Source: Paenilisteria newyorkensis | GTDB taxonomy: Bacteria; Bacillota; Bacilli; Lactobacillales; Listeriaceae | Length of the DNA stretch: 64,000 bases | Assembly (NCBI RefSeq): GCF_000766145.1 | Contig: NZ_JNFB01000012.1 | Coordinates: 372,001-436,000 of the forward strand | Direction: 5' to 3' | Shown: positions 25,734 to 34,020 of the stretch, in pieces | Layout: each line of letters opens with the position of its first letter | Position numbering within the stretch: position 1 is the stretch's first letter | Translations under genes and position numbers: made by a program | Notes under the pieces: generated by a model | What the model was told of the DNA's origin: nothing | The model's input: the letters and a program-made list of their open reading frames with translations, nothing else | Database searches by the model: none

Positions 25734-27364
25734 TGGCCATTAATGAAATTTATAAAGATTTAGGAACGGATTTAGAAATATCTAGTTTGCACCAAAATTC
25801 AATCGATCTAAAAGGCAGTTTTTCTACACAGGATATTAAAACAGCTCGCTTAATATTTGATATTGAAAAAAATGATATTCCACTTCCAATGAGCTCACTA
25901 TCTGCAACAATTTATATGAAGGGCAGCGGCTTTGTAGTACAAGATATTTGCCAAGTGAACAAAGAAATGAGTCAGATAACATATATTATTGATAGTGAAA
26001 CAATCAAGCATTATGGATCAGTGCAGGCAGAGATATATTTGCGGTACAATCAGGGGCAATCATTATCTGTGCATAAATTTCATTTTAGAATAAATCAAGC
26101 GCTTATTGATCAAGATATAGAAGTTATTTATCAAGTGTATATTCGTGATTTAGAAGATGTGAAGGCTGAATATATAGCGAACTTCGAAAACTTGGATACG
26201 GAGTTACGGAAGATGTTAGAGGAATTGCGAGTTGAGATAACAGCTCTCGAAGACGATTCAGACTCATTGAGCGCAAAACTTACGTTGTTAGAGCAAACAT
26301 TGATTGCAATGGATGCTCTGAAAAAATCAGGGGACGTTGCAACAGGTACACTAAATAGTACAGCAGAATCAGCCTTTAATGTGAGTTGTGGAGGTTTGAG
26401 GCATTATATTGGGTTACAGCAAGCCGGAACGATTGTACGGATACAAATAGGCACATCAGCAACGAAATGGGGAAAATATGTTGATGTAATTGTTGGCGGA
26501 ACAGAGATTATAGCAGATGGTGATTTGCGGATTAATCCGATTTCGACCACAACAACCTATGCTACAGGGATTGCACCACTTAGTGCTACTTGGACTAAAT
26601 CAATCATTAACGGAGTCGAGAAACCAGCTTCAAACACTGTTACGATGAAAAATCTTATGGAGTTTGGCAGAAATGGGGATAAACCGTATATCCGAGGTAA
26701 TGTTGAAGTAGATGGTTCTCTGACATTAGACGTGAGTAAAATTAACTCTGCTATGTATTTTGATGCAAGTAATGTAACAGAAAATATGTCATGGGCTAGG
26801 GGGCCAGGTGTGAGGTCTGGTGACCGACTGGCAGAAATGGGGATAAGTGGTGTTGGGAAAACAATCAATTCTGCCTATATCGGTGTAGGGGCTTCCCCCT
26901 ATCTGAAAGCGAATGGCTTATTTATTGACTTTAGAACCAAAATAATGTCGCTTTTTGGCATTGATATAGAAACCGTCCTAGGCTCACAATCGAAAATTGA
27001 TAAATTGAAAAAGGATTTCAATACTCCGATTACCCCGCTTACATTAAAAAATGGTTTTACAGCACAAAATAATAGCACTGTGGGGTACTTAGCAATCCCA
27101 TTAGGAAATCGCTATTTAATCTGGGTAGTTGGTTGGATTAGCGGCAACTCAGGGTTATTTGCAACGATGCCCACTCTATTTTTACCAGATGCGATTTGGC
27201 AAACTGCATTTACTGGAGCGCAGCAGTCAAGTGTAGCATCAAATCAAACAAACCTGTATATAAACCCTGTGAATGGGAATATGGAAGTTGTAGCAATTGG
27301 AAGCACCACAGTGAATGTAGCGCTGCATACTATGATGTACCTAACGAAAGAGGTGATAGTATGA
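25733..27364 (+). CDS. Baseplate upper protein (BppU-like) with receptor-binding part
   Basis: The N-terminal 140 residues match the BppU N-terminal domain: TARLIFDIEKNDIPLPMSSLSATIYMKGSG and the series of strands that follow. A coiled coil (about 145-195) leads into a C-terminal section with strand repeats, LTLDVSKINSAMYFDASN, and the end YLTKEVIV. In lactococcal phages BppU attaches receptor-binding proteins to the tail tip. The 543-residue length agrees with a fused receptor-binding part. It is coupled to the next gene by ATGA. Confidence 0.86.
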   Translation: MAINEIYKDLGTDLEISSLHQNSIDLKGSFSTQDIKTARLIFDIEKNDIPLPMSSLSATIYMKGSGFVVQDICQVNKEMSQITYIIDSETIKHYGSVQAEIYLRYNQGQSLSVHKFHFRINQALIDQDIEVIYQVYIRDLEDVKAEYIANFENLDTELRKMLEELRVEITALEDDSDSLSAKLTLLEQTLIAMDALKKSGDVATGTLNSTAESAFNVSCGGLRHYIGLQQAGTIVRIQIGTSATKWGKYVDVIVGGTEIIADGDLRINPISTTTTYATGIAPLSATWTKSIINGVEKPASNTVTMKNLMEFGRNGDKPYIRGNVEVDGSLTLDVSKINSAMYFDASNVTENMSWARGPGVRSGDRLAEMGISGVGKTINSAYIGVGASPYLKANGLFIDFRTKIMSLFGIDIETVLGSQSKIDKLKKDFNTPITPLTLKNGFTAQNNSTVGYLAIPLGNRYLIWVVGWISGNSGLFATMPTLFLPDAIWQTAFTGAQQSSVASNQTNLYINPVNGNMEVVAIGSTTVNVALHTMMYLTKEVIV

Positions 27365-27858
27365 ATTTCCAACTAGCCTATGAATTTGATGAAAATCGTA
27401 TTTTTTTAAAAGATAGTATTGTATTCCCCAAGTATATCTACATTACGGATGATGGTAAGGAATTTAATGATTTCGGTGAAGCAAGTGAACATCAAAAATT
27501 ATTATTTCCACTACAGGAGGTTACTATTGAACGTGAGAATAATACTGAGAACCTAGCTGAAGGTGAGGAAAGTGAGATAAAGATAGAAACTATTTTTCTT
27601 GAGCCAACTCATATTCCGGATGTTTTAATAAAGGAGATTTTTATATTACCTGATAACTGTACATGGGAACCTGCACCGAGTCCTGCGAATGATGCAACTT
27701 GGAATGGGAAACGGTGGATAAATGGCGAAACACCTGAAATGATTCCGCCTCAACCAAGCCAAGCAGAATTACTAGTAAAAGAGATTGAAGTCGCAAAGCA
27801 AGATAATGTGGAACTGCGAGAAATATTGCTAGATATCATAACAGAAAGTTTAGAATAG
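27361..27858 (+). CDS. Hypothetical baseplate-associated protein, 165 aa
   Basis: The ATG overlaps the preceding stop and is preceded by AAGAGGTGATAG; earlier codons in the frame belong to the BppU-like gene. The C-terminal end (EIEVAKQDNVELREILLDIITE) is a coiled coil, typical of small proteins that accompany tail fibres, such as chaperones or fibre-end proteins of the XkdW type. No catalytic motif. Confidence 0.75.
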   Translation: MNFQLAYEFDENRIFLKDSIVFPKYIYITDDGKEFNDFGEASEHQKLLFPLQEVTIERENNTENLAEGEESEIKIETIFLEPTHIPDVLIKEIFILPDNCTWEPAPSPANDATWNGKRWINGETPEMIPPQPSQAELLVKEIEVAKQDNVELREILLDIITESLE

Positions 27859-27868
27859 AGGTGCCGAT

Positions 27869-28018
27869 ATGAGTTTTTTAATTAAAAAATTTGTTGAGTC
27901 TATACTCGATGAGGATGTAGATAGGATGATAGAGGATGTTCCAATGCGCTATAGGGATCAGGTGCAGCAAGCATTAGATGAGCACTATGCAAAACAAGAA
28001 GAAGTAAGCGCTGAGTAG
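27869..28018 (+). CDS. Small phage protein, 49 aa (XkdX-like position)
   Basis: Preceded by AGAGGTG and 10 bases after the stop of its neighbour. The product is amphipathic and acidic, with no membrane part. Proteins of 40-60 residues of the XkdX type occupy this place in many Gram-positive phages. The identification rests on position and size. Confidence 0.6.
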   Translation: MSFLIKKFVESILDEDVDRMIEDVPMRYRDQVQQALDEHYAKQEEVSAE

Positions 28019-28053
28019 CGCTATTTTTATTGGTAAGAAAGGGGTTGTTGATA

Positions 28054-28467
28054 ATGAAAGATAAAAAATATGACGATTCAATAGAAGGAATTGCATTTGT
28101 GATGTTGTTATACAATCTGCTGACGGGGCTTTTCTTCATAATTTCTGGGAACCAAGTGATAGAACATAGTCTACTGTACCAACAATTAGGGAGTTTATTT
28201 ACGATGGATATGTGGGGGCTGATATTTTTAAGTAGTTCTATTCTATTGATGTTCGGAATTGTGACCAAAACAAAAACAGCTTATGTTTCTTTTCTTTTTG
28301 GTGGATCGATTGGTGCATGTGTCATGTTTTTATACGCTATCGCCCGGTTTGATACGACAGACTATACTTTATTCGCGGCAAGGTATTCTATGATGGCAAT
28401 TTTGCAACTGGGCATTGCGATATACGGGGGTGTTATGGCATGGAATCACCGCAAAAAACAGAAATAG
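28054..28467 (+). CDS. Phage membrane protein, four helices, 137 aa
   Basis: The ATG at 28054 follows AAAGGGGTTG. Four hydrophobic segments are visible (about residues 12-32, 48-66, 74-96 and 104-126). It lies directly before the XhlA-like gene and overlaps it, so it is part of the lysis module, perhaps an accessory holin or a membrane-excluding protein. No family recognised. Confidence 0.72.
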   Translation: MKDKKYDDSIEGIAFVMLLYNLLTGLFFIISGNQVIEHSLLYQQLGSLFTMDMWGLIFLSSSILLMFGIVTKTKTAYVSFLFGGSIGACVMFLYAIARFDTTDYTLFAARYSMMAILQLGIAIYGGVMAWNHRKKQK

Positions 28468-28838
28468 AGTATGTCACGCAAAAAGATTTTCAAAAGCATA
28501 AGGCTAAAATTAATAGGCGAGTAAATGGTTTAGAAGATATTGTTGGAGAACTTCGATTATCCAATGCAAAAACAAATGCCATATTAACTAACATTGAATT
28601 AAATACGAGAGAAACGAAAGAATCAGTAAAAGAACAAGCGGTGGATCAAAAGAAAATAAATGAAAAACTCAATGAGCATGCTGTATCTTTAGTGAAAATT
28701 GAGAGTGAGAAAGATTTGAGCAAAACAAAAATTGATACCAAGGGGAGAATTATCGTTGCAGTTATTGGGGCTGTAGGGATTGGACTCACCGTTATTGCTG
28801 CAATCGCGTCCCCACTTGCTAATTATTTTTTTAAATAA
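28440..28838 (+). CDS. XhlA-like lysis-associated membrane protein
   Basis: The 132-residue protein has a long coiled coil (about 15-100) followed by one C-terminal membrane helix (IIVAVIGAVGIGLTVIAAIASPLANYFF), the architecture of XhlA and hemolysin-like phage lysis proteins. These work with holin and amidase in host lysis. It overlaps the preceding gene by 28 bases and is followed by a terminator-like hairpin. Confidence 0.82.
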   Translation: MESPQKTEIEYVTQKDFQKHKAKINRRVNGLEDIVGELRLSNAKTNAILTNIELNTRETKESVKEQAVDQKKINEKLNEHAVSLVKIESEKDLSKTKIDTKGRIIVAVIGAVGIGLTVIAAIASPLANYFFK

Positions 28839-28850
28839 CACACCAAAATT

Positions 28851-28876
28851 ATAACGCTCATTCAGCGTTATTTTTT
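28851..28876 (+). terminator. Terminator-like hairpin before the holin gene
   Basis: ATAACGCT and AGCGTTAT pair perfectly over a five-base loop and are followed by a T tract. It may reduce read-through from the structural operon into the holin and endolysin genes, setting the lysis time. Confidence 0.7.
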
Positions 28877-28896
28877 ATGGAAAGGGGGTGGTAATT

Positions 28897-29184
28897 ATGA
28901 GTACAAAAAAGCAATGGGTTACGCAATTGACAGGTTTGTTGATGGCCATTTATAGCTTGTTAATGACACTGAATCTTCATTTTGACTGGTTAACTGTAGA
29001 AAGTATTAACGCTGCAGTTACTGTGATTGTTGCAGCAGTTGTATTTGGAGGAACGCTTTACGCAGTTTTCAAAAATACATTCCTATTTAAGAATGGGAAA
29101 CGCCAAGCTGAGCTAATTGAAAAAGGAAAGCTATACGAATGCGGTGAAACGGAAGCAACAGAAAATGGAGAGGATGATAAATAA
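28897..29184 (+). CDS. Phage holin
   Basis: The 95-residue protein has two membrane helices (about 8-28 and 40-62) separated by a short loop, and a charged C-terminal tail, the class II holin layout. A strong AAAGGGGGTGG precedes it. It lies directly before the amidase gene, whose ATG overlaps its stop codon. Holins open the cytoplasmic membrane to release the endolysin. Confidence 0.9.
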   Translation: MSTKKQWVTQLTGLLMAIYSLLMTLNLHFDWLTVESINAAVTVIVAAVVFGGTLYAVFKNTFLFKNGKRQAELIEKGKLYECGETEATENGEDDK

Positions 29185-30107
29185 TGACAAAATATACGGT
29201 GGAAAAGAAACTAATTCCGGGGTTACCTCAAAACAAAATTATTAGTAGTAATATGGTAGTTGCACATGAAACTGCAAATCCTAGTTCTACTATTGATAAT
29301 GAGGTAACGTATATGACGAGAAATTGGCAAAACGCATTCGTAACTCATTTTGTAGGCGGTGGTGGCCGTGTTGTTCAAGTTGCAAGTACAGGCTATACGC
29401 AATGGGGAGCTGGTGCGAAAGCTAACGGATATGCTTACGCACAAGTTGAATTATGCCGCACGAAAGACAAAGCGCAATTTGCGAAAGACTATGCCGTGTA
29501 TTGTCAATTACTTGCTGACCTAGCGAAGCAGGCTGGGATTCCAGTGACACTAGATACAGGTTCTAAAGTGACTGATAAAGGCATTAAATCGCACAAATGG
29601 GTAACGGATAAATTAGGAGGTACCAATCATCAAGACCCTTACGCATACTTGGCTTCATGGGGCATTGATAAAGCTCTATTTGCAGCAGATTTGGCAAAAG
29701 CGAGTGGAACAATAGCACCTACTACGCCTAAGCCACAGCCAACCCCTAGTAAACCATCTGCGAATTCAGGAGGTAGCATTGTTGACTATCTAAACAGTAA
29801 AAAAATTGATTCCAGCATGGCGAATCGTAAAAAGCTAGCAGTCAAATATGGCATTGCAAACTACACTGGCACATCTACACAAAATACAGCGCTATTGAAT
29901 AAACTGAAAGCAGGTGCTGCGCCAACTCCGAGCAAACCAGTTCAATCAGGATATAAGGGAACGTCGTTAGTTGATTATCTGGTATCAGTTAAGAAAGCAT
30001 CTGATTACTATTCACGTTCAAAATACGCTCATCAGTATGGGATTGATGCCTATCGTGGTAGTACTTCGCAAAACTTACAGTTATTGAAGAAAATGCGTGG
30101 ATTCTAA
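29184..30107 (+). CDS. Endolysin: N-acetylmuramoyl-L-alanine amidase with two wall-binding repeats
   Basis: An amidase_2-type domain occupies about residues 1-170: MVVAHETANP (metal-binding His 28), THFVGGGGRVVQV, and GTNHQDPYAYLASWG near the end. A Pro/Thr linker (about 175-195) is followed by two about 45-residue repeats, SIVDYLNSKKIDSSMANRKKLA and SLVDYLVSVKKASDYYSRSKYA, each ending YGI-x-Y-x-G-x-S-x-QN. These C-terminal repeats are the cell-wall binding part known from amidases of Bacillus and Listeria phages. It cuts the bond between MurNAc and the L-Ala stem at lysis. Confidence 0.93.
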   Translation: MTKYTVEKKLIPGLPQNKIISSNMVVAHETANPSSTIDNEVTYMTRNWQNAFVTHFVGGGGRVVQVASTGYTQWGAGAKANGYAYAQVELCRTKDKAQFAKDYAVYCQLLADLAKQAGIPVTLDTGSKVTDKGIKSHKWVTDKLGGTNHQDPYAYLASWGIDKALFAADLAKASGTIAPTTPKPQPTPSKPSANSGGSIVDYLNSKKIDSSMANRKKLAVKYGIANYTGTSTQNTALLNKLKAGAAPTPSKPVQSGYKGTSLVDYLVSVKKASDYYSRSKYAHQYGIDAYRGSTSQNLQLLKKMRGF

Positions 30108-30138
30108 AAAATATAATAATGAAAAGGGAGTTTATAAA

Positions 30139-30636
30139 ATGAAAAAATTGATGGTTATGCTTATGGCGGGGTTGCTAGTATTTAGCGTCCCGTCTATTAC
30201 GTTTGCACAAAAGGATATTGCTGTGGAAGATACGGGGATTTTTAACATGAAATTTGGCTCAAATAAGAAACTGTTACGCACAGTACCACGAGGCGCTATT
30301 GTGAATTATATTGGTGATGGCAAATTATTGTTTCGCGGTACTACGGGCTTTTCGCTTTTAACACAAAGACTATGCCCGGTGTCATCGAATGGGTGGTATG
30401 CTGCTGTTATGAAGAAAACAATTAGACTCCCTGGTGATTCTGGTGGTGCTAACATGGGTGTAAATGAGGTTGTTAGGGTTAAACCAACTGTTACTAAGAA
30501 AATCAGCGGAGTGACTTATATACGTTGTGCTGTTTTTTCAGATGCTTGGGGATGGAATTTCTGGGTTAAGTCTTCCGATGTACTTCGGGTTGATAACTAC
30601 GGTTTCGATAATATCGCACGGTTTACAACTTTATAA
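30139..30636 (+). CDS. Secreted protein of unknown function (prophage cargo)
   Basis: The ATG is preceded by AAAAGGGAG. The first 25 residues form a signal peptide (KKLMVMLMAGLLVFSVPSITFAQ) with a probable cut after TFA. The mature part (about 140 aa) is beta-rich and has few charged residues in a row; I do not recognise it. It lies after the endolysin and before a strong terminator, a typical spot for lysogenic conversion genes that alter the host surface or are released. Confidence 0.8.
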   Translation: MKKLMVMLMAGLLVFSVPSITFAQKDIAVEDTGIFNMKFGSNKKLLRTVPRGAIVNYIGDGKLLFRGTTGFSLLTQRLCPVSSNGWYAAVMKKTIRLPGDSGGANMGVNEVVRVKPTVTKKISGVTYIRCAVFSDAWGWNFWVKSSDVLRVDNYGFDNIARFTTL

Positions 30637-30639
30637 ACA

Positions 30640-30674
30640 AAATAGGCCTCCGAATTATTTTCGGGGGCCTATTT
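30640..30674. terminator. Bidirectional terminator at the end of the late operon
   Basis: AAATAGGCCTCCGA and TCGGGGGCCTATTT pair over most of their length around a seven-base loop, with T-rich and A-rich sides. It ends the plus-strand late operon and also the minus-strand gene that converges on it. Confidence 0.85.
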
Positions 30675-31296
30675 CGTTTTCAAGAAGGTGAATTAAATAA
30701 TTTTCAGTTAAGTTCCTACGTCGATGCCCTGAAATAAAATTTTTTATTGGATAAGCAAAGAAATAGAAAGCCATAAGAATAATAGAGAGAGGAACTAGGG
30801 GATCAGACTCATAATACTTCACTAATAAGGAGGTAATGATTCCAAAGATTGCTGTAATTCCAAGTATAATTAGAGTTGGGATGGGTACACTTTTTTTAGC
30901 CTTTAAATAAGCTAAAAGTAATTCTTTATCATAAATAGATAATGATTGTAAATTGGAATTAATACTTTTCATTTTATTAAATGTATCTGTATGGGTATAA
31001 TTTTTTTCTTTATTAATTGAAAAGGGCAAGATTTCAAAATTAATAAGTAGATCTTCCCCATCTTTAAAATATTTCGTTGAAAACTCATAAGTTGGTGAAA
31101 TTATAAGGCCGATAGCTATTAAATAAATAAATATTAAATATATAGAAGATATTATCAGTAAAATATCTTTTCTATGGTCGAGGGTAACCCAAGATGCGAT
31201 TGGAAAACTTAGTAGTAAGAAAATAATAGTAGCAACAAAAAAGACTATCAGTGTACGCCACTTTTTATCGTAGAGCCAAGTAATAAAATTAACTAT
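30655..31296 (-). CDS. Membrane protein, 213 aa, apparent ATA start
   Basis: Reading leftwards, GGAGG and a seven-base spacer are followed by ATA rather than ATG, after which the frame is open to the stop at 30655. There is no ATG, GTG or TTG between the ribosome-binding site and codon 90; a TTG at 31029 would lose the first two membrane helices. The protein has four hydrophobic segments (about 13-35, 47-65, 141-161 and 165-185). Function unknown. Either AUA is used for initiation or the start codon has mutated and the gene is weakly expressed. Confidence 0.6.
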   Translation of the reverse strand: MVNFITWLYDKKWRTLIVFFVATIIFLLLSFPIASWVTLDHRKDILLIISSIYLIFIYLIAIGLIISPTYEFSTKYFKDGEDLLINFEILPFSINKEKNYTHTDTFNKMKSINSNLQSLSIYDKELLLAYLKAKKSVPIPTLIILGITAIFGIITSLLVKYYESDPLVPLSIILMAFYFFAYPIKNFISGHRRRNLTENYLIHLLENEIGPRK

Positions 31297-31436
31297 GATA
31301 ATTCCTCCTATAATCTATTATGTGTTGGATGGTTTCTATAATAATTTTTGAGTCTGGAAAAGCTTTCAATTTTTATCAAATCGTGGAACTGTTTATCACC
31401 ATGGGAAAGAAAAATACCTAGGTATCAAACAGATGG

Positions 31437-32123
31437 TTAATCTGATTTTTTCCTATACCTATTTAATTTTTGTTTGTTATTATTTAATTGAGGTTTTGTC
31501 TGTTTAGGTTTTCTCGATGTAATGTAAAGTGCTGCGCAAAGCGCTGAGGTGACTAAAAATGACGCAATGCAATAAATACTCTCTAAAGATCCGACATTAA
31601 GACTTGTTACAGTTAACAGTCCGGACATCAACGTAAAGAAGATAAGCGGGATATAAAATATAAAGGAATATTTTAGACATAACATTAGAAAAGCAACACA
31701 TGCTAAGGTTGCTATCACTACTACGATTAGGAAGGATGCTATAGCCATGGGAGAGATAATCCATGATAGGAGAGCCATATCTTTTTGTACTTCTATATCA
31801 GTTACCCCAGAAGTGTTCAGAGCATAGGTTATTAGCGAAAGAGCAGTCAAGTTAGCAAAAAACACGACGCAAACCCCCAGATAGTTGTAGTAGGCTGTAT
31901 TAATTTCTTTGAATAACTTTTTTTGAACAATCTTAGATATGTTTTTATTACCAAAAAGTATAGAAGGTAGGAATGTAGCTGATATGTTGTAAAAAATAAC
32001 CAAACCCAGCTCAGACACATCTTCGCTAACTAAGTAAGAAGTTATGATTATACTAAGTAGAACTTGTATTCCTCTTATCACTGCCCAGGTTTCATCCCAG
32101 GTCCATTTTATTTCTTTTTCCAA
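31437..32123 (-). CDS. Polytopic membrane protein, 228 aa
   Basis: The TTG at 32123 has GAGGTGATT at good spacing; another TTG two codons upstream is too close. Five to six membrane helices alternate with short loops and the C-terminus is basic (RKPKQTKPQ). No family recognised. Located with another membrane protein gene and a P-loop ATPase in the minus-strand cargo of the prophage, possibly superinfection exclusion or defence; this is context only. Confidence 0.7.
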   Translation of the reverse strand: MEKEIKWTWDETWAVIRGIQVLLSIIITSYLVSEDVSELGLVIFYNISATFLPSILFGNKNISKIVQKKLFKEINTAYYNYLGVCVVFFANLTALSLITYALNTSGVTDIEVQKDMALLSWIISPMAIASFLIVVVIATLACVAFLMLCLKYSFIFYIPLIFFTLMSGLLTVTSLNVGSLESIYCIASFLVTSALCAALYITSRKPKQTKPQLNNNKQKLNRYRKKSD

Positions 32124-32364
32124 ATTCAATCACCTCGTAGGAAAATGTATTTCTGTGACTCTTTGCATTTAGTGGAGAACAGGACTCTAGTAGCCTAGTA
32201 TCTCTGCCTATAGTTTATATCGTATCAGGTAATGTCTATACTATCAAGAAAAATATGGATTTTAAAAAACTAGATTAGGATATTAGTAAATGAGTGTTCT
32301 GGTTTTCTTCGATTGGATTATTAAAATTCAATAAGAATCGTATTAATGTTGATTAATAATTGGT

Positions 32365-32393
32365 TTGAATGTATAATTGTGTGGTAGTATATA
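32365..32393 (+). promoter_or_regulatory. Sigma-A-type promoter for a candidate small RNA
   Basis: TTGAAT and TATATA are separated by 17 bases. No standard gene begins downstream on the plus strand within 100 bases, but an RNA ending at an intrinsic terminator would be about 110 bases long. Confidence 0.6.
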
Positions 32394-32399
32394 AGTAAG

Positions 32400-32512
32400 T
32401 AGTATTTTAATCGCGTGGAAACTTACCTAAGATGAGGACGCTGTAATTAGGGGGTAAGTGATCAGATGGTGGTTACATCTGAAAAAAGAACTCCTAAAAA
32501 AGGAGTTCTTTT
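32400..32512 (+). ncRNA. Candidate structured small RNA with a possible pseudoknot
   Basis: Downstream of the promoter two stems interleave: GCGT (32413-32416) with ACGC (32438-32441), and ACTTACC (32421-32427) with GGTAAGT (32453-32459), which is the order of an H-type pseudoknot. A hairpin CAGATG/CATCTG follows (32464-32480). The end is a strong terminator, AAGAACTCCT with AGGAGTTCTT plus T tract. A 21-codon reading frame (32466-32531) with AGGGGG upstream overlaps the hairpin, so a tiny peptide is an alternative. It converges on the ATPase gene, whose 3' end lies in the same terminator. Confidence 0.5.
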
Positions 32513-34020
32513 TATATGTTTAATGTTTTGAAAAGTGCGTGATGGGGTATCATATTTTTGGCTAGGTTTAGCCCGGTTAGCGAGTTATCTCTGTAAACAA
32601 AGGAATATTGCGGTTTATCACTTCTATATGTCCATGTATTTCCTATAATACTTGAATTATAGAGCGCATGTAAAAGGTCTTCAATGGAGTCAATTTTAGC
32701 ATAATTTGTCTTATGGTTATTATAGAAAGATTTCACAGTGGCTATTTGGAATTTTCTTTTTTTCATATCACTTAAAAGCTTTATTCCCGTCTCCAACAGA
32801 GCCCTTTCTTCAGGAGTTTTAATAACCATTTCATTTTGTATTTCACTCATGAATTTTTTAGAGTAGTCTGGTAAAGATTGCATAATTTTTTCCGCAGAAA
32901 AAGAATTAGAATCGGGAAATGATTCTGCTACTGTGTTAAGAAATAGAATGAAATCTCTAGGACGTCCTCTTGTATACTTTGTGAAATAGCTAATAAAATC
33001 GGTATTATTAATTGTTTCAGGGAATAATAAACTATATAGTTTGCTATCGCTTATAGAGTTTAGTTTTTGATTGGAACTTCTTATTTTTTTAAAAATAATT
33101 TGGAGGATTGGATGTTCATAACTCTTTTGATAGTTCCTTAACCAATAAAGACCTATAGAATTGGTTGTCTCTATTTTAGCGAAATTATGACTGTGGGCAT
33201 TTAAAGAATTGGATACATCTCGTCTCAAAAGAAAGAGATATTTGCTTTGCTTAATATCTTCTCTTTTCTTTATAGTGGCGAATTTTTGGTTTAGAGATTT
33301 CCCCTCGATAAGAAGCGTATCTATAAATTTATAAAATTCTTGACTTTTATGAGGTTCACTTAAGGAATCCAAATCGTCAAATATGACAGAATATGAATGT
33401 CTTTTCATTTGCTTGTATACATATTTTTTTAAGTCATCGATTTTATCAAAATAATCTTTAGGTTTTAAATTATACCCTTTTTTTGTGGTGATTGTAGTAG
33501 AATGATCCGAGAGGCTTTTTGATTGAATACTATTTGTACTTTCGTGAGTTGCAGACTGTATCTTTGTATTTTTTAAGCTTTTATTTTTATATTCATTTGA
33601 ATGTAAAATTTTATTTAGTTTACGAACATGTGTAAAAGGTATTTTAGAAAGTATAGGGTGATTCTCTACGATTAGTTTGGCTGTTTGGGATAATAAGAGC
33701 CACTGGATAAATGATTGGCGATACTCATGGGTAACATCATTGTCGGAAAACTCTTTTAGCTTGTCCATTAATAGTTCTCCAGAGTTTATTATTTCACAAT
33801 GTTGATTTTTAATTTGATTCATTTTTTTACTATAAAAACTGCCAAGCATCGTTTTCCCGGTTCCTTTTTCGCCGATAACGATAAAATTCTTAGGTTCCTG
33901 TAATTTCTCAAATCTGCTTTCATCGTCAAAAAAAATAGTTTCGAAGTGTTCACGCTGTAGCTCATCTTCAGCTGCAGTTTCTCCAAAGAATAAATCTTTT
34001 AGTTTTAATTCGATATCCAA
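32512..34020 (-). CDS. P-loop ATPase of the STAND/Sll1717-like type, 502 aa
   Basis: Walker A is GEKGTGKT near residue 50 and Walker B is VIFDDLDSLSE near 216. The N-terminal part MDIELKLKDLFFGETAAEDE and the spacing resemble the Sll1717-type ATPases. C-terminal to the ATPase part (about 300-400) lies GRPRDFILFLNTVAESFPD, the sensor-like turn of this group. The centre has a Ser/Thr-rich insertion. It is monocistronic in the minus-strand cargo of the prophage. ATPases of this class are often found in mobile elements and some act in phage defence; no effector domain is visible here. Confidence 0.72.
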   Translation of the reverse strand: MDIELKLKDLFFGETAAEDELQREHFETIFFDDESRFEKLQEPKNFIVIGEKGTGKTMLGSFYSKKMNQIKNQHCEIINSGELLMDKLKEFSDNDVTHEYRQSFIQWLLLSQTAKLIVENHPILSKIPFTHVRKLNKILHSNEYKNKSLKNTKIQSATHESTNSIQSKSLSDHSTTITTKKGYNLKPKDYFDKIDDLKKYVYKQMKRHSYSVIFDDLDSLSEPHKSQEFYKFIDTLLIEGKSLNQKFATIKKREDIKQSKYLFLLRRDVSNSLNAHSHNFAKIETTNSIGLYWLRNYQKSYEHPILQIIFKKIRSSNQKLNSISDSKLYSLLFPETINNTDFISYFTKYTRGRPRDFILFLNTVAESFPDSNSFSAEKIMQSLPDYSKKFMSEIQNEMVIKTPEERALLETGIKLLSDMKKRKFQIATVKSFYNNHKTNYAKIDSIEDLLHALYNSSIIGNTWTYRSDKPQYSFVYRDNSLTGLNLAKNMIPHHALFKTLNI

